Positions 39,361 through 48,370 of a stretch of 64,000 bases of DNA are shown one piece after another. Within the stretch, counting starts at the first letter, position 1. Every line of letters begins with the position of its first letter. The stretch covers positions 248,001-312,000 of the forward strand of contig NZ_SGWY01000003.1 in assembly GCF_004216665.1 (NCBI RefSeq). Reading direction: 5' to 3'. Source of the DNA: Agromyces ramosus (GTDB lineage: Bacteria; Actinomycetota; Actinomycetes; Actinomycetales; Microbacteriaceae). The notes under the pieces are model-generated. The model worked only from the letters and a program-made list of their open reading frames with translations, had not been told where the DNA came from and ran no database searches. A program made the position numbers and the translations under genes.

Positions 39361-39969
39361 ATGCCCGTCTCCACCGTGTCCATCCCCGTCGGGCAGTGGC
39401 TCGTCTCAGCCGAGGGCACGCGCTGGTGGTTCGACTCGGGCTCGTTCGCCCTCGACTTCGCCTACACCGGCACGCTCGGCGGCGACGCCGCCCGCGAGGG
39501 GTTCCACGCCCCCGACGACCTCACCGCATGGCTCCACGAGCGGTTCCCCGTCGCGGTCGGCGCCGCCCGCTCGCGCGACCTCTTCGACGCGATCGCCCTG
39601 CGCGACGCGATCTGGCGCATGGCCGTGGCCTCGGCCCACGGTGAGCCCGCGCGCTCGGCCGACATCGACCTCGTCAACCTCTATGCCGCCACGCCCGACA
39701 TCCCCCCGGCGCTCATCGGCGGTTCGCGGCAGGCCGGCCGCTCGGTGCAGACCGTCGGACAGGCACTGTCGACGATCGCGCGAGACGCCGTCGACCTCTT
39801 CGATCCGGCGAACACCGGCCGCATCCGCGAATGCAACGGCGCCGACTGCGCCATGGTCTACCTCGACACCTCGCGCGCGGCCACGCGCCGGTGGTGCTCG
39901 ATGCAGCGCTGCGGCAACCGCGCCAAGGTGCGTGCGCACCGCGCCCGGAAGGCGGAGCGGGCGGCCTGA
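39361..39969 (+). CDS. ABATE/CGNR zinc-finger regulator
   Basis: 202 aa. N-terminal ABATE-type domain (WWFDSGSFALDFAYTG, LHERFPVAVGAA, RDLFDAIALRDAIWRMA) and C-terminal treble-clef CGNR finger: IRECNGADCAMVYLD, then RRWCSMQRCGNRAKVRAHR with the CGNR signature. The family is thought to bind DNA as stress-related regulators. Single gene; no operon partner. Confidence 0.92.
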   Translation: MPVSTVSIPVGQWLVSAEGTRWWFDSGSFALDFAYTGTLGGDAAREGFHAPDDLTAWLHERFPVAVGAARSRDLFDAIALRDAIWRMAVASAHGEPARSADIDLVNLYAATPDIPPALIGGSRQAGRSVQTVGQALSTIARDAVDLFDPANTGRIRECNGADCAMVYLDTSRAATRRWCSMQRCGNRAKVRAHRARKAERAA

Positions 39970-39997
39970 CCGACCGCAGCCCCCGCGCCCCCGCGGG

Positions 39998-40777
39998 TCA
40001 GGCCCGGAAGACGCCGTCGCGCAGCTCCGGCACCACGCGCGACGCGTCGCGCTCGCTCGCGAACCGCACGTCGCCGCGGAAGCCTCCCTCGACGAGCTCG
40101 ACCGCGCTGCCCGAGGCCCCGATGAGGTGCGTGGTCGCGTGGCGCAGCCCCTCGAAGGCGGCGCACGCGACGGCAGCCTCGGGCGACGTGTGGTCGATGC
40201 CGAGTCCGACCAGGGCATCGACGATCGCACCGGCGGCCAGCTGGTCCTCGATCGCGAACCGGATCGCCTCCGAGGCGGATGTCACGCGCTCGCCCGCCGC
40301 GACGATCGCCACGATGGTGCGCTCGCCGCGCTCCGACTGCAGGGCGAGGATCCACTCCGCGACCGCGGTGCGGTTGCGCAGCGCTCCCGCGAGCACGACG
40401 AGGCCGCGCTCGGCCAGTCCCGCGGCGATCGCGCCGCCGTTCGGCGACGGGATCACCACCGGCCCGTCGAGCTCATCGAACGCCTCCGCGCCGGCGAAGC
40501 TCGTCGGTGACAGCGAGGGCCCCGGTTCGCCCCGGCGTCCGGCCACGACACCGCCGAGCCGTCGGGCGAGGGCCGCCGCGCCGGCCGCATCGCCGGCCGG
40601 CCACGGCGCCACGGGCACGCCTCGCTCGGCCGCGGCCACGACCGCGGTGGTGAACGACAGCACGTCGACGACCACCGCCACGTGGGCGCCCGGCAGGATG
40701 CGCTCTGCGCCGGCGGCACCCCAGTCGAACCGGACCTGGTACTTCGCCTGGCCGAAGGGCGCACTCGAATCGCTCAC
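39998..40777 (-). CDS. 2-phosphosulfolactate phosphatase-like protein (ComB family)
   Basis: 259 aa. Family motifs: AVVVDVLSFTTAVV near the N-terminus, VVIPSPNGGAIA (Ser-Pro-Asn-Gly), and IEDQLAAGAIVDAL. ComB acts in coenzyme M synthesis in archaea; actinobacteria do not make coenzyme M, so the real substrate is unknown. It is divergently placed with no comA or comC nearby. Confidence 0.88.
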   Translation of the reverse strand: MSDSSAPFGQAKYQVRFDWGAAGAERILPGAHVAVVVDVLSFTTAVVAAAERGVPVAPWPAGDAAGAAALARRLGGVVAGRRGEPGPSLSPTSFAGAEAFDELDGPVVIPSPNGGAIAAGLAERGLVVLAGALRNRTAVAEWILALQSERGERTIVAIVAAGERVTSASEAIRFAIEDQLAAGAIVDALVGLGIDHTSPEAAVACAAFEGLRHATTHLIGASGSAVELVEGGFRGDVRFASERDASRVVPELRDGVFRA

Positions 40778-40845
40778 CGCGACAGGCTAACGCCGGCGGC
40801 CGGCACCGTGGATCGCGGGCCCGGGAACATGACGAAGCGCGACGA

Positions 40846-42111
40846 CTACCGTGGTCCGCCCATCGTGTCGAACGCGGCGAGGGCCTCGGCATCGCTGGCG
40901 CGGGACGTCGCGCGCCGTGCGGCGTCGAGCGCCGCCACCGGGTCGGGCTCCTGCCGCGCGATCACGAGCTGCCGTTCCGCCTCGGCCAGGCGCGTGCGCG
41001 CGTCGGCGCCGACCCTGGGTCCGCCGCGCTCGATCGCCGCGCGGGCGACCCGCGCCTGTCTCTCGGCGATCGCGATGGCGCCGCCCAGCGCCCCGCGTGC
41101 TCCGTCGAGCCGTCCCTGCGCGTTGCGGGCGGCCGCCCGCGCCACCTCCAGGCGGTCGCGCGCGGCCCTCAGGCGGTCGCGCTCGGCGAACGGGTCGCCG
41201 GCGACCTCCGCCCTGGCGGCGATCACGGCCGACGCGGCGCCGATCGCGGCGCCGAGGGCCGCCGCCGAGTCGGCGTCGTCCTGCTCATCCCGCTCGGCGC
41301 GGGCGGCGGCGAGCTCGGCGTCGAGCGAGGCGGCCTCCCCGACGGCATCCGACTGCGCCGCGGCGAGCTCGAGCTCCACGCCCTCGAGGTCGGCGAGGTC
41401 GCGCGAGGCCCGGTCGAGGCGGTCGGCGACGACCGCGACCACGTCGGCCGCGGGCTCCGAACGCGCCAGTCGGCGCTCGGCGTCGTCGAGGGCGGCGGTC
41501 GCCTCGGCCAGTGCCGAGTCCACCCGTGCGGATGCCGCGTGCGCGGTGCCGAGTGCCGAGGTCGCGAACCGCGTGCCGAGCCGGTCGAGGGCCGCCGAGG
41601 CGCCGGCACGCCGGCTGGCGAGTCGCTCGGCGTCCTCCCGGAGCGCGGGGAGGTCGGCCCCGGCACCGCGTTCGGCCCGTCGGCGGGCGGCGAGCGCGGC
41701 ATCCGCTTCGCCGATCGCGTGCAGCGCGGACTCGCAGAGGTCCACGATGCGCGAGCTCCAGTTGCGTCGCTCCGCCGCGGTGGCGACGTGCGCGTCGTCG
41801 AGCCGCTGCTGCAGGAGGAACGCCTCCCGCAGCCGGGCCCGCGCGGTCGCGAGCGCATCGCGCACGTCACGGGCCGTGGCCGCGCCGAACTGCGCCTCGG
41901 CGAACGCCACCTCGCGGTCGGCCTCGCGCACGGCGGTGTCGGCCTGCACGATCAGGCCCTTGGCCCGCACCTCGAGCGCCCGTCCGTCGTCGAGGGCGGC
42001 GCGTTCGCGCTTGGTGCCGAGCCGGCGGAACCCGAGCACTCCGCCGACGAGGGCCGCGGCCGCGGCGCCGAAGACGAGGAGGGAGGGCAACCACCAGAGT
42101 CCGTCGGGCAT
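40846..42111 (-). CDS. membrane-anchored coiled-coil protein, TPM-family tail without the TPM domain
   Basis: 421 aa. MPDGLWWLPSLLVFGAAAAALVGGVLGF is a single membrane helix at the N-terminus, then an Ala/Arg/Asp/Glu-rich coiled coil for nearly all the rest (VREADREVAFAEAQFGAATARDVRDAL and similar). In related actinobacterial proteins, from memory, a secreted TPM domain precedes exactly this helix and coil. Here the gene begins at the helix and the 150-nt upstream region has no TPM sequence. It is either a specialised truncation or a remnant. Confidence 0.75.
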   Translation of the reverse strand: MPDGLWWLPSLLVFGAAAAALVGGVLGFRRLGTKRERAALDDGRALEVRAKGLIVQADTAVREADREVAFAEAQFGAATARDVRDALATARARLREAFLLQQRLDDAHVATAAERRNWSSRIVDLCESALHAIGEADAALAARRRAERGAGADLPALREDAERLASRRAGASAALDRLGTRFATSALGTAHAASARVDSALAEATAALDDAERRLARSEPAADVVAVVADRLDRASRDLADLEGVELELAAAQSDAVGEAASLDAELAAARAERDEQDDADSAAALGAAIGAASAVIAARAEVAGDPFAERDRLRAARDRLEVARAAARNAQGRLDGARGALGGAIAIAERQARVARAAIERGGPRVGADARTRLAEAERQLVIARQEPDPVAALDAARRATSRASDAEALAAFDTMGGPR

Positions 42112-42262
42112 GAGCGGAGTCTAGGACCTGCCGGTGCGACCCGGCTGGGGGTGTCCTCGGCTCCCGGCGGGCGTCCCGGGCGGCGCCGCGGGCGCCGTGC
42201 CGTCCCCGTGAATCCGCCGGGGTTCGTTGGCAAGCGGCATCCGTGCGTCCTACTCTCGGCTC

Positions 42263-42799
42263 ATGCGAGTGCTGCTGAAACTCACGCTCGAGTGCACGCC
42301 GGATGCCGCGTGGCGCGCGCTGCGCAGCCCCGCCGTGCTGCGCGAGGTGGTGGCGCCGTGGCTCGACTTCTCCTCCCTGGAGGACGGGGGCCTGCCCACC
42401 ACGTGGCCCGAGGGACGCCACCGCGTGCGGGCACTGGCGTTCCGGCGGTTCCCCGCGGGCGAGGAGCTCGTCGACGTGAGCTATCCGGGCGGCCTGCCCA
42501 CGGGCGTTCGCATGCTCCGCGACGGCGGCGGCGCGCTCACCGGGCCGCTCGCCGTCTTCGATCGCTGGGACCATCGCATGGCGGTCTCGGCGCTGCCCGA
42601 CGGGCGCACGCTCTACCGCGACCAGCTGATCGCGAGCGCCGGGGCGCTCGACCTCGTGGCGTGGTACCCGACGTGGGCCTTCTGGCAGTGGCGCGGCATG
42701 CGACTGCGCCAGCTCGCGCCGGGGTGGTCGTACGACCCGCCCGGCACCGCGGACGCGGACGCGACCGCCGGAATCGCGGGCGCCGGAGCCGCCGCATGA
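42263..42799 (+). CDS. SRPBCC-like hydrophobic-pocket protein
   Basis: 178 aa from ATG 42263. It starts MRVLLKLTLECTPDAAWRALRSPAVLREVVAPWLDF, typical of START/SRPBCC folds where a helix follows the first strand, and contains FDRWDHRMAVSALPDGRTLYRDQL. It overlaps the following DUF1684 gene by ATGA. The ligand is unknown. The call is a fold-level resemblance judged by eye. Confidence 0.7.
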   Translation: MRVLLKLTLECTPDAAWRALRSPAVLREVVAPWLDFSSLEDGGLPTTWPEGRHRVRALAFRRFPAGEELVDVSYPGGLPTGVRMLRDGGGALTGPLAVFDRWDHRMAVSALPDGRTLYRDQLIASAGALDLVAWYPTWAFWQWRGMRLRQLAPGWSYDPPGTADADATAGIAGAGAAA

Positions 42800-43425
42800 G
42801 CGACTCCATCGGCTCCCTTCAGCTCGCGGACTGGCGCCGTCGCGTGTTCGGGCTCTACGCGGGCGTCCGCCAGCTGAGCGTGCGGGACCCCGCGTCGGGC
42901 CACGAGCTGTGGAAGTCGGGGCGCGACGAGCTCTTCGCGGGGCATCCGCAGTCGCCGCTGCTGCCCGACGACCGGGCCGGCTTCACGGGGCTCACGGTGC
43001 CGCGGTACGACCCCGACTGGCGATTCGAGCTCGAGGTCCGACGTGCCGAGGAGCCGCATCGGATCGTCGTCGACAGCGCCACCGACGGGGCCATCCCGTT
43101 CTCGCTCGTCGGCTCGGTGCGCGTCCCCTACCTCGGCACGCTCGACGTGTGGCGGCTCACGTCCTACGGCGGCGGGCTGTTCGTGCCCGTGAAGGACGGG
43201 CTCGCGGGAGTGCCCGGCGGCACGTACGGCGGCGGGCGCTACCTGCTCGACACCGTGAAGGGCGCCGACCTCGGTCCAGGGTCCGACGGCGACAGCCTCG
43301 TCATCGACTTCAACTTCGCCTACAACCCCTCGTGCGCCTACGACCCGTCGTGGTCGTGCCCGCTCGCGCAGCCGGGGAACACCCTGCCCGAGGAGATCCC
43401 CGTCGGCGAGCGCATGCCGCGCTGA
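42796..43425 (+). CDS. DUF1684 family protein
   Basis: 209 aa. Family hallmarks: RRRVFGLYAGVRQLSV, WKSGRDELFAGHPQSPLLPDD, then FSLVGSVRVPYLGTLDVWRL, a GGTYGGGRYLLDTVKGAD loop, and LVIDFNFAYNPSCAYDPSWSCPLA near the C-terminus, where the conserved NPSC-Y motif is seen. Function unknown; proteins of this family are widespread in high-GC bacteria. Coupled to the SRPBCC-like gene. Confidence 0.9.
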   Translation: MSDSIGSLQLADWRRRVFGLYAGVRQLSVRDPASGHELWKSGRDELFAGHPQSPLLPDDRAGFTGLTVPRYDPDWRFELEVRRAEEPHRIVVDSATDGAIPFSLVGSVRVPYLGTLDVWRLTSYGGGLFVPVKDGLAGVPGGTYGGGRYLLDTVKGADLGPGSDGDSLVIDFNFAYNPSCAYDPSWSCPLAQPGNTLPEEIPVGERMPR

Positions 43426-43460
43426 GCGGGTGCGTACAGGGTGCACGCAGCGGCATCCGC

Positions 43461-43466
43461 TAGAGT
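43461..43466 (+). promoter_or_regulatory. possible -10 of the DEAD-box helicase gene with long leader
   Basis: TAGAGT at 43461-43466 is the best -10 in the gap. The -35 region is weak. A start near 43473 would leave a leader of about 195 nt before the GTG at 43668; long leaders are common for cold-responsive RNA helicase genes. Low confidence. Confidence 0.35.
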
Positions 43467-43667
43467 GGCACACGGCGAGCGCGATGAACGCGCCGCCTGC
43501 GTCGTAGAAACGCTTCCGGGCAGGGCCTCTTCCAGAGGGCGCCCGATGAATCTCATACGGCGAACGGATGCGCCGACCGGCGCCTTCGCCATTCCCATCG
43601 CCGGGTCCCGATCCCCGCCGCTCAGCGGCGCCTCGACCAGCGGTGGTCCTCTGCCCGAAAGGCACCA

Positions 43668-45227
43668 GTGACCGACACCACCTTCAGCACGCTCGGCGTG
43701 CCCGCCCCGCTCGTCGCGGCCCTCGCCGCCGACGGCAAGACCTCCCCGTTCCCGATCCAGGTCGACACCCTCCCCGACACGCTCGCGGGCCGCGACGTGC
43801 TCGGCCGCGGCAAGACCGGCTCGGGCAAGACCCTCGCCTTCTCGATCCCCATGGCCGCGCGCCTCGGCGGGTCGCTCGCCGGCGGCACGCGTCGCCCCGG
43901 CCGTCCGCTCGGACTCGTGCTCGCGCCGACGCGCGAACTCGCCACCCAGATCGACGCGGTGCTCGCACCGCTCGCCGCCGCCTACGGCATGACGACCACC
44001 ACGATCTTCGGCGGCATCAACCAGAAGCGCCAGGTCGACGCGCTCCGCGCCGGCGTCGACATCGTCGTCGCCTGCCCCGGCCGCCTCGAGGACCTCATGA
44101 AGCAGGGCCACGTGACCCTCGACGCGATCGAGATCACCGTGCTCGACGAGGCCGACCACATGGCCGACCTCGGGTTCCTCCCCGTCGTCACGCGCATCAT
44201 GGACAAGACCCCGCAGGGCGGCCAGCGCCTCCTGTTCTCCGCCACGCTCGACAACGGCGTGGACAAGCTCGTCCGGCGCTTCCTGCAGAACGAGGTGCTG
44301 CACTCGGTCGACGAGGCCACCTCGCACGTCGCCGCGATGACCCACCACGTGTTCGAGGTCGACGACGTCGACGCGAAGAACGACCTGGTGAAGGCGCTCG
44401 CGTCGGGCACCGGCCGCCGCATCCTCTTCATGCGCACCAAGCACCACGCGAAGAAGCTTGCGAAGAAGCTCACCGAGCAGGGCATCCCCTCGGTCGACCT
44501 GCACGGCAACCTGTCGCAGCCGCAGCGCGACCGCAACCTCGCTGCGTTCGGCGACGGCTCGGTCAAGGTCCTCGTCGCCACGGATGTCGCGGCGCGCGGC
44601 GTGCACGTCGACGACGTCGAGCTCGTGATCCACGTCGATCCGCCCATGGAGCACAAGGCGTACCTGCACCGCTCGGGCCGCACCGCCCGCGCCGGCAGCG
44701 AGGGCGACGTCGTCACCGTGTGCCTGCCCGCCCAGAAGCAGGACCTGAAGACGCTCCTGCGCAAGGCCGCGATCACGGTGACGCCGCAGCGCGTGACGGC
44801 CTCGTCGCCCGCCGTGACCACGCTCGTCGGCGATGTCGCGCCGTTCGTCAGGCCCGCCCCGCGCGAGCAGCAGGCGCAGGGCGGCGGCCGCTCGCAGGGC
44901 GCGAACGCACAGCGCAAGCGCGCGGCCCGCGACGGCCAGCAGGTCGGCGGCCGCGGCGGCGAGGCCCGCCAGGGTCAGGGTCGTGGCCGCGGCCGCAGCG
45001 CCGGCCAGGCGGATGTCGCCCCCGCGACGCCGCGCCGCGACCGGTCGGGCCGCGCCGCCGAGACGAAGGCGCACGCCCCGAAGCAGGGCGCGGGCCACAG
45101 CCGCGGCGCCCAGACGACGGGCGCGCAGCGCGGGGCATCCGCCCACGGCGCGAAGCAGCCGCTCCGCGTCGGGAGCCTCGTGTCCCCGTCGCGCAGCAAC
45201 CGCACGAACCGGCGCGCCCAGGGCTGA
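43668..45227 (+). CDS. DEAD/DEAH-box RNA helicase
   Basis: 519 aa from GTG 43668. Helicase motifs in order: Q-motif FPIQ, Walker A GRGKTGSGKTLAF, PTRELATQ, VLDEADHMADLGF, SAT in LLFSATLDNGVDKL, then domain 2 with FMRTKHHAKKL, VATDVAARGVHVDDVELVIHVD and HRSGRTARAGSEG. The last 120 residues are a low-complexity Gly/Arg/Gln/Ala tail (RNA-binding type). Likely role: ribosome assembly or mRNA turnover in the cold. Terminator follows at 45243. Confidence 0.95.
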   Translation: MTDTTFSTLGVPAPLVAALAADGKTSPFPIQVDTLPDTLAGRDVLGRGKTGSGKTLAFSIPMAARLGGSLAGGTRRPGRPLGLVLAPTRELATQIDAVLAPLAAAYGMTTTTIFGGINQKRQVDALRAGVDIVVACPGRLEDLMKQGHVTLDAIEITVLDEADHMADLGFLPVVTRIMDKTPQGGQRLLFSATLDNGVDKLVRRFLQNEVLHSVDEATSHVAAMTHHVFEVDDVDAKNDLVKALASGTGRRILFMRTKHHAKKLAKKLTEQGIPSVDLHGNLSQPQRDRNLAAFGDGSVKVLVATDVAARGVHVDDVELVIHVDPPMEHKAYLHRSGRTARAGSEGDVVTVCLPAQKQDLKTLLRKAAITVTPQRVTASSPAVTTLVGDVAPFVRPAPREQQAQGGGRSQGANAQRKRAARDGQQVGGRGGEARQGQGRGRGRSAGQADVAPATPRRDRSGRAAETKAHAPKQGAGHSRGAQTTGAQRGASAHGAKQPLRVGSLVSPSRSNRTNRRAQG

Positions 45228-45242
45228 CGCCCGCGCCGCATC

Positions 45243-45281
45243 CCGAAGGCCCCGCCGACCGATGGTCGACGGGGCCTTCGG
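45243..45281 (+). terminator. helicase gene terminator
   Basis: CCGAAGGCCCCGCCGACC (45243-45260) pairs with the segment 45264-45281 around a 3-nt loop (18 bp, one mismatch). 15 nt after the helicase stop. Confidence 0.85.
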
Positions 45282-45386
45282 CCTCCCCGTGGCGTGTTCG
45301 ACGGCGGCCGGGCCCGATGCCGGCGGGCGCCGACGCCGGGTGTCCCCCGATTTCGCGTCGCGTCGCGGCTGGCTTAGTCTCTGGGC

Positions 45387-45890
45387 ATGAGCACCGATGT
45401 TGTTGCCGAGGTCGTCGTCCGTCCCATCCGTGATTCCGACGTGGAGGCGCTGGGCCGTGTCCACGCCACCTGCTGGCACGAGACCTACGACCACCTGATC
45501 AGCGCAGCCGCATTCGAGCACCTCTCCCCGCGCCGCATGGCCGAGCTGTGGAACCACTACGCCGAACGGGGCGAGGAGTACCAGCAGTTCGCCGCACTCG
45601 TCGACGGCGAGATCGTCGGCTTCGTCGGCTCGGGCCCCGCGCGCGACGAGAACCCGCCCCGCGAGCGCGAGCTCTACTTCATCTACCTCCTCGACGCGTA
45701 CCACGGCACCGGCATCGGGCAGAAGCTCTTCGACGCCGCGGTCGGCGAGGAGCCCGTGTACCTCTGGGTCGCGTCCGACAACCCGCGCGCGCACCGCTTC
45801 TACGCCCGCAACGGCTTCATCGCCGACGGCGCCGACCAGCACGTGCCGTTCCTCGGCGAGGAGATCCACGAGGTCCGCCTGGTGCGCTGA
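45387..45890 (+). CDS. GNAT-family N-acetyltransferase
   Basis: 167 aa. Acetyl-CoA site: YLLDAYHGTGIGQKLFDAAV, a Q/RxxGxG-type loop (HGTGIG), followed by VYLWVASDNPRAHRFYARNGF. N-terminal VRPIRDSDVEALGRVHATCWHETYDHL is typical of GNATs with a Trp-His pair. Substrate unknown. Single gene. Confidence 0.9.
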   Translation: MSTDVVAEVVVRPIRDSDVEALGRVHATCWHETYDHLISAAAFEHLSPRRMAELWNHYAERGEEYQQFAALVDGEIVGFVGSGPARDENPPRERELYFIYLLDAYHGTGIGQKLFDAAVGEEPVYLWVASDNPRAHRFYARNGFIADGADQHVPFLGEEIHEVRLVR

Positions 45891-45987
45891 GTCGCGGTCG
45901 GGCACGGGGGTTCCGGTCGTCGGACGTCGTCGCTAGCGTGATGCGGGTCGGCGAGCTTCGCCGACGGATGCCACGGGAGGACCTCCG

Positions 45988-47352
45988 ATGACCGACGCCG
46001 CCGCGCACCCCGCCCTCGAGGCGCTCGCCACCGACTTCGGCGAGCGGCTCGTGCTTCCGGGCGACCCCCGCTGGGACGAGGTGCGGTCGCCGTGGAACCT
46101 CGCGATCGACCAGCATCCGGCGGCCGTCGCGGCGCCGGCCGACGTGGAGGAGCTGCGGGCGCTGCTCCTCGCGGCACGCGCCGACGGGCTGCAGCTCGCC
46201 GTGCAGCCGAGCGGCCACGGGGCATCCGGCAACGTCGACGGCACGGTGCTCGTGCGCACGGCGGCCTTCGACACGGTGGAGATCGACGAGGGGGCCCGGG
46301 TCGCGCGCGTCGGCGCGGGTGTGCGGTGGGGTCGGGTGCTCGACGCGCTCGCGGGCACCGGGCTCGTGGCGATGCCCGGATCGAGCGTGGTCGTGAACGC
46401 CACGGCGTTCACGCTCGGCGGCGGCAACTCCTGGTTCTCGCGAGCGCACGGCCTCGCGTCGAGCTCGCTGCGGGCGGTCGAGCTCCTCACGGCCGACGGA
46501 CGCCACCGCTGGCTCCGCGATGCCGACGAACCCGAGCTGCTGTGGGCGTCGCGCGGCGCGGGCGGCGCGTTCGGCGTCGTCACGGCGATCGAGATCGACC
46601 TGCATCCTGCTCCGGTGATCACGGGTGGTCGCCTCGTCTTCGCGCCGACGGATGCCGCGGCGGTCTTCCGTGCGGTCATCGACGCGGGTCGCGACGCCCC
46701 CGAGGCGCTCGCCCTGCACGCGGGCGCCCTGCGCATCCCCGACGTGCCGCAGGCGCCACCCGAGCTGCGCGGGCAGACCATCGTGACCGCCGAGTTCGCC
46801 GAGCTCGGCGCCTCCGACGAGGCACGCGCCGCGATCGATCGGGTGCGGGCGGCCGGTACGGTGCTCGCCGACACGATCGGACCGGTGCGGGTCGAGGATC
46901 TCGGCGCCATCGCGGAGGAACCCACCGATCCCTCTCCGGGCTTCGGCTGGTCGGTGCTCGCCGACCTCGACGGCGATGCCGTCGACCGGCTGGTCGCCGC
47001 CTGGCAGTCGCCCGAGGGGCAGCCGGTGATGGGATTCGGGTTCCGCGTGCTCGGCGGCGCGCTCGCCGCACCGCCCGCCCGCCCGGGCATCGCGGGCGCC
47101 GTCCGCGAGGCGCACGTGGTGAGCGGGCACGCGATGGGGGTCGCCGGCGGCGAGGAGGCGGCGCGGCAGGGGTTCGCCGCACTGCAGGCCGCGCTCGGCA
47201 TCCGCGCATCGGATCGCACGTTCTGCACCTTCCTCGCGCCCGGGGCGGGCTACAGCGGCGCGTACGCCGAGTCCGACGTGGCTCGCGCCGCGAACGTGAA
47301 GGCCACCGTCGACCCCGAGGGCCGGTTCCGCGGCAATCGCGACTTCTCGTGA
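45988..47352 (+). CDS. FAD-linked oxidase (BBE/VAO family)
   Basis: 454 aa. FAD-binding domain: LLAARADGLQLAVQPSGHGASGN, where the His of SGHG matches the covalent FAD His of berberine-bridge-type enzymes; AMPGSSVVVNATAFTLGGG and RGAGGAFGVVTAIEIDLHP follow. The second covalent Cys of BBE enzymes is not seen (loop reads SSVVVN). C-terminal BBE segment VARAANVKATVDPEGRFRGN. It oxidises a hydroxyl or similar with O2. Substrate unknown. Confidence 0.9.
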   Translation: MTDAAAHPALEALATDFGERLVLPGDPRWDEVRSPWNLAIDQHPAAVAAPADVEELRALLLAARADGLQLAVQPSGHGASGNVDGTVLVRTAAFDTVEIDEGARVARVGAGVRWGRVLDALAGTGLVAMPGSSVVVNATAFTLGGGNSWFSRAHGLASSSLRAVELLTADGRHRWLRDADEPELLWASRGAGGAFGVVTAIEIDLHPAPVITGGRLVFAPTDAAAVFRAVIDAGRDAPEALALHAGALRIPDVPQAPPELRGQTIVTAEFAELGASDEARAAIDRVRAAGTVLADTIGPVRVEDLGAIAEEPTDPSPGFGWSVLADLDGDAVDRLVAAWQSPEGQPVMGFGFRVLGGALAAPPARPGIAGAVREAHVVSGHAMGVAGGEEAARQGFAALQAALGIRASDRTFCTFLAPGAGYSGAYAESDVARAANVKATVDPEGRFRGNRDFS

Positions 47353-47383
47353 AGCGCCTGAGCGCTCGCGCTACGGTGATCCG

Positions 47384-48370
47384 ATGAGCGTTCCCGTCAT
47401 CCTCGACGTCGACACGGGTGTCGACGACGCCCTCGCCATCCTGTTCGCGGTGCGGCATCCCGGGATCGACGTGCTCGGCATCTCGTGCGTGGCGGGCAAT
47501 GCCGCGCTCGCCCAGGTCGTCGAGAACACGCTGCGCATCCTCGACGTCGCCGATGCCCCGGGGATCCCCGTCGCCGCAGGCGCCGTGCGACCCCTGCTCG
47601 AGCCGGCACGCGCGGCCCGGCACGTGCACGGCGCCGACGGGCTCGGCGGGATCGCCCTCCCGCCGACGTCACGACGCCCCGAGCCGGTCGGGGCCGTGGA
47701 GCTGATGCGCCGCCTGATCCTCGAGCACGAGACGCCGGTGACGCTGGTCGCCCTCGCGCCCCAGACGAACCTCGCACTGCTGCTGCGCACCTACCCCGAG
47801 GTCGCCGGCCGCCTCGAGCGCATCGTGTTCATGGGCGGTTCGGCGAGCGTGGGCAATGCCACCGCCGTCGCCGAGTTCAACGTCTGGCACGACCCCGAGG
47901 CCGCGGCGATCGTGCTCGACGCGAACGTGCCGACCTACATGTACGGCCTCGACGTGTTCAACCGCGTCGCCGTCCCGCATGACGTCGCGGTGGCGCTCGG
48001 GCGCGGCGACAATCCGGTCGGGCGCGTCGTCGGGGCCCTCCTCGGTCATCGCGTCGCGCTCTCCGAGGACGAGCGAGCCGAGTACACCGGCCTGATCGGC
48101 GATGCCGGTGCGGTCTGCTCGATCGTGGACCCGAACGCGCTCCGCGCCGAGGTGCGGCCGGTGCGCGTCGAGCTCGCGGGCTACGGCCGCGGGCAGACGC
48201 TCGTCGACCTGCGCACGTTCGCCGGGGAGGACATGGTGCACGGCATCGCCGACGAGTGGGCGAACGTCGAGGTCGCCCTCGAGGTCGACGCCGAGCGCCT
48301 CGCGCGACTGTTCCTCGACACGCTCGGGCTCGGGGACGTGGTCGAGCTGCCGCCCGCGACGAGCGACTAG
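47384..48370 (+). CDS. inosine/uridine-preferring nucleoside hydrolase
   Basis: 328 aa. The Ca-binding signature is intact: MSVPVILDVDTGVDDALAILFAVRHPG, with DVDTGVDDA giving the Asp cluster. Also GISCVAGNAAL, LVALAPQTNLAL and FMGGSASVGNATAVAEFNVWHDPEAA. It splits ribonucleosides to base and ribose. 31 nt after the FAD oxidase gene and probably in the same transcript. Its stop overlaps the convergent Nudix-like gene by 4 nt. Confidence 0.95.
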   Translation: MSVPVILDVDTGVDDALAILFAVRHPGIDVLGISCVAGNAALAQVVENTLRILDVADAPGIPVAAGAVRPLLEPARAARHVHGADGLGGIALPPTSRRPEPVGAVELMRRLILEHETPVTLVALAPQTNLALLLRTYPEVAGRLERIVFMGGSASVGNATAVAEFNVWHDPEAAAIVLDANVPTYMYGLDVFNRVAVPHDVAVALGRGDNPVGRVVGALLGHRVALSEDERAEYTGLIGDAGAVCSIVDPNALRAEVRPVRVELAGYGRGQTLVDLRTFAGEDMVHGIADEWANVEVALEVDAERLARLFLDTLGLGDVVELPPATSD

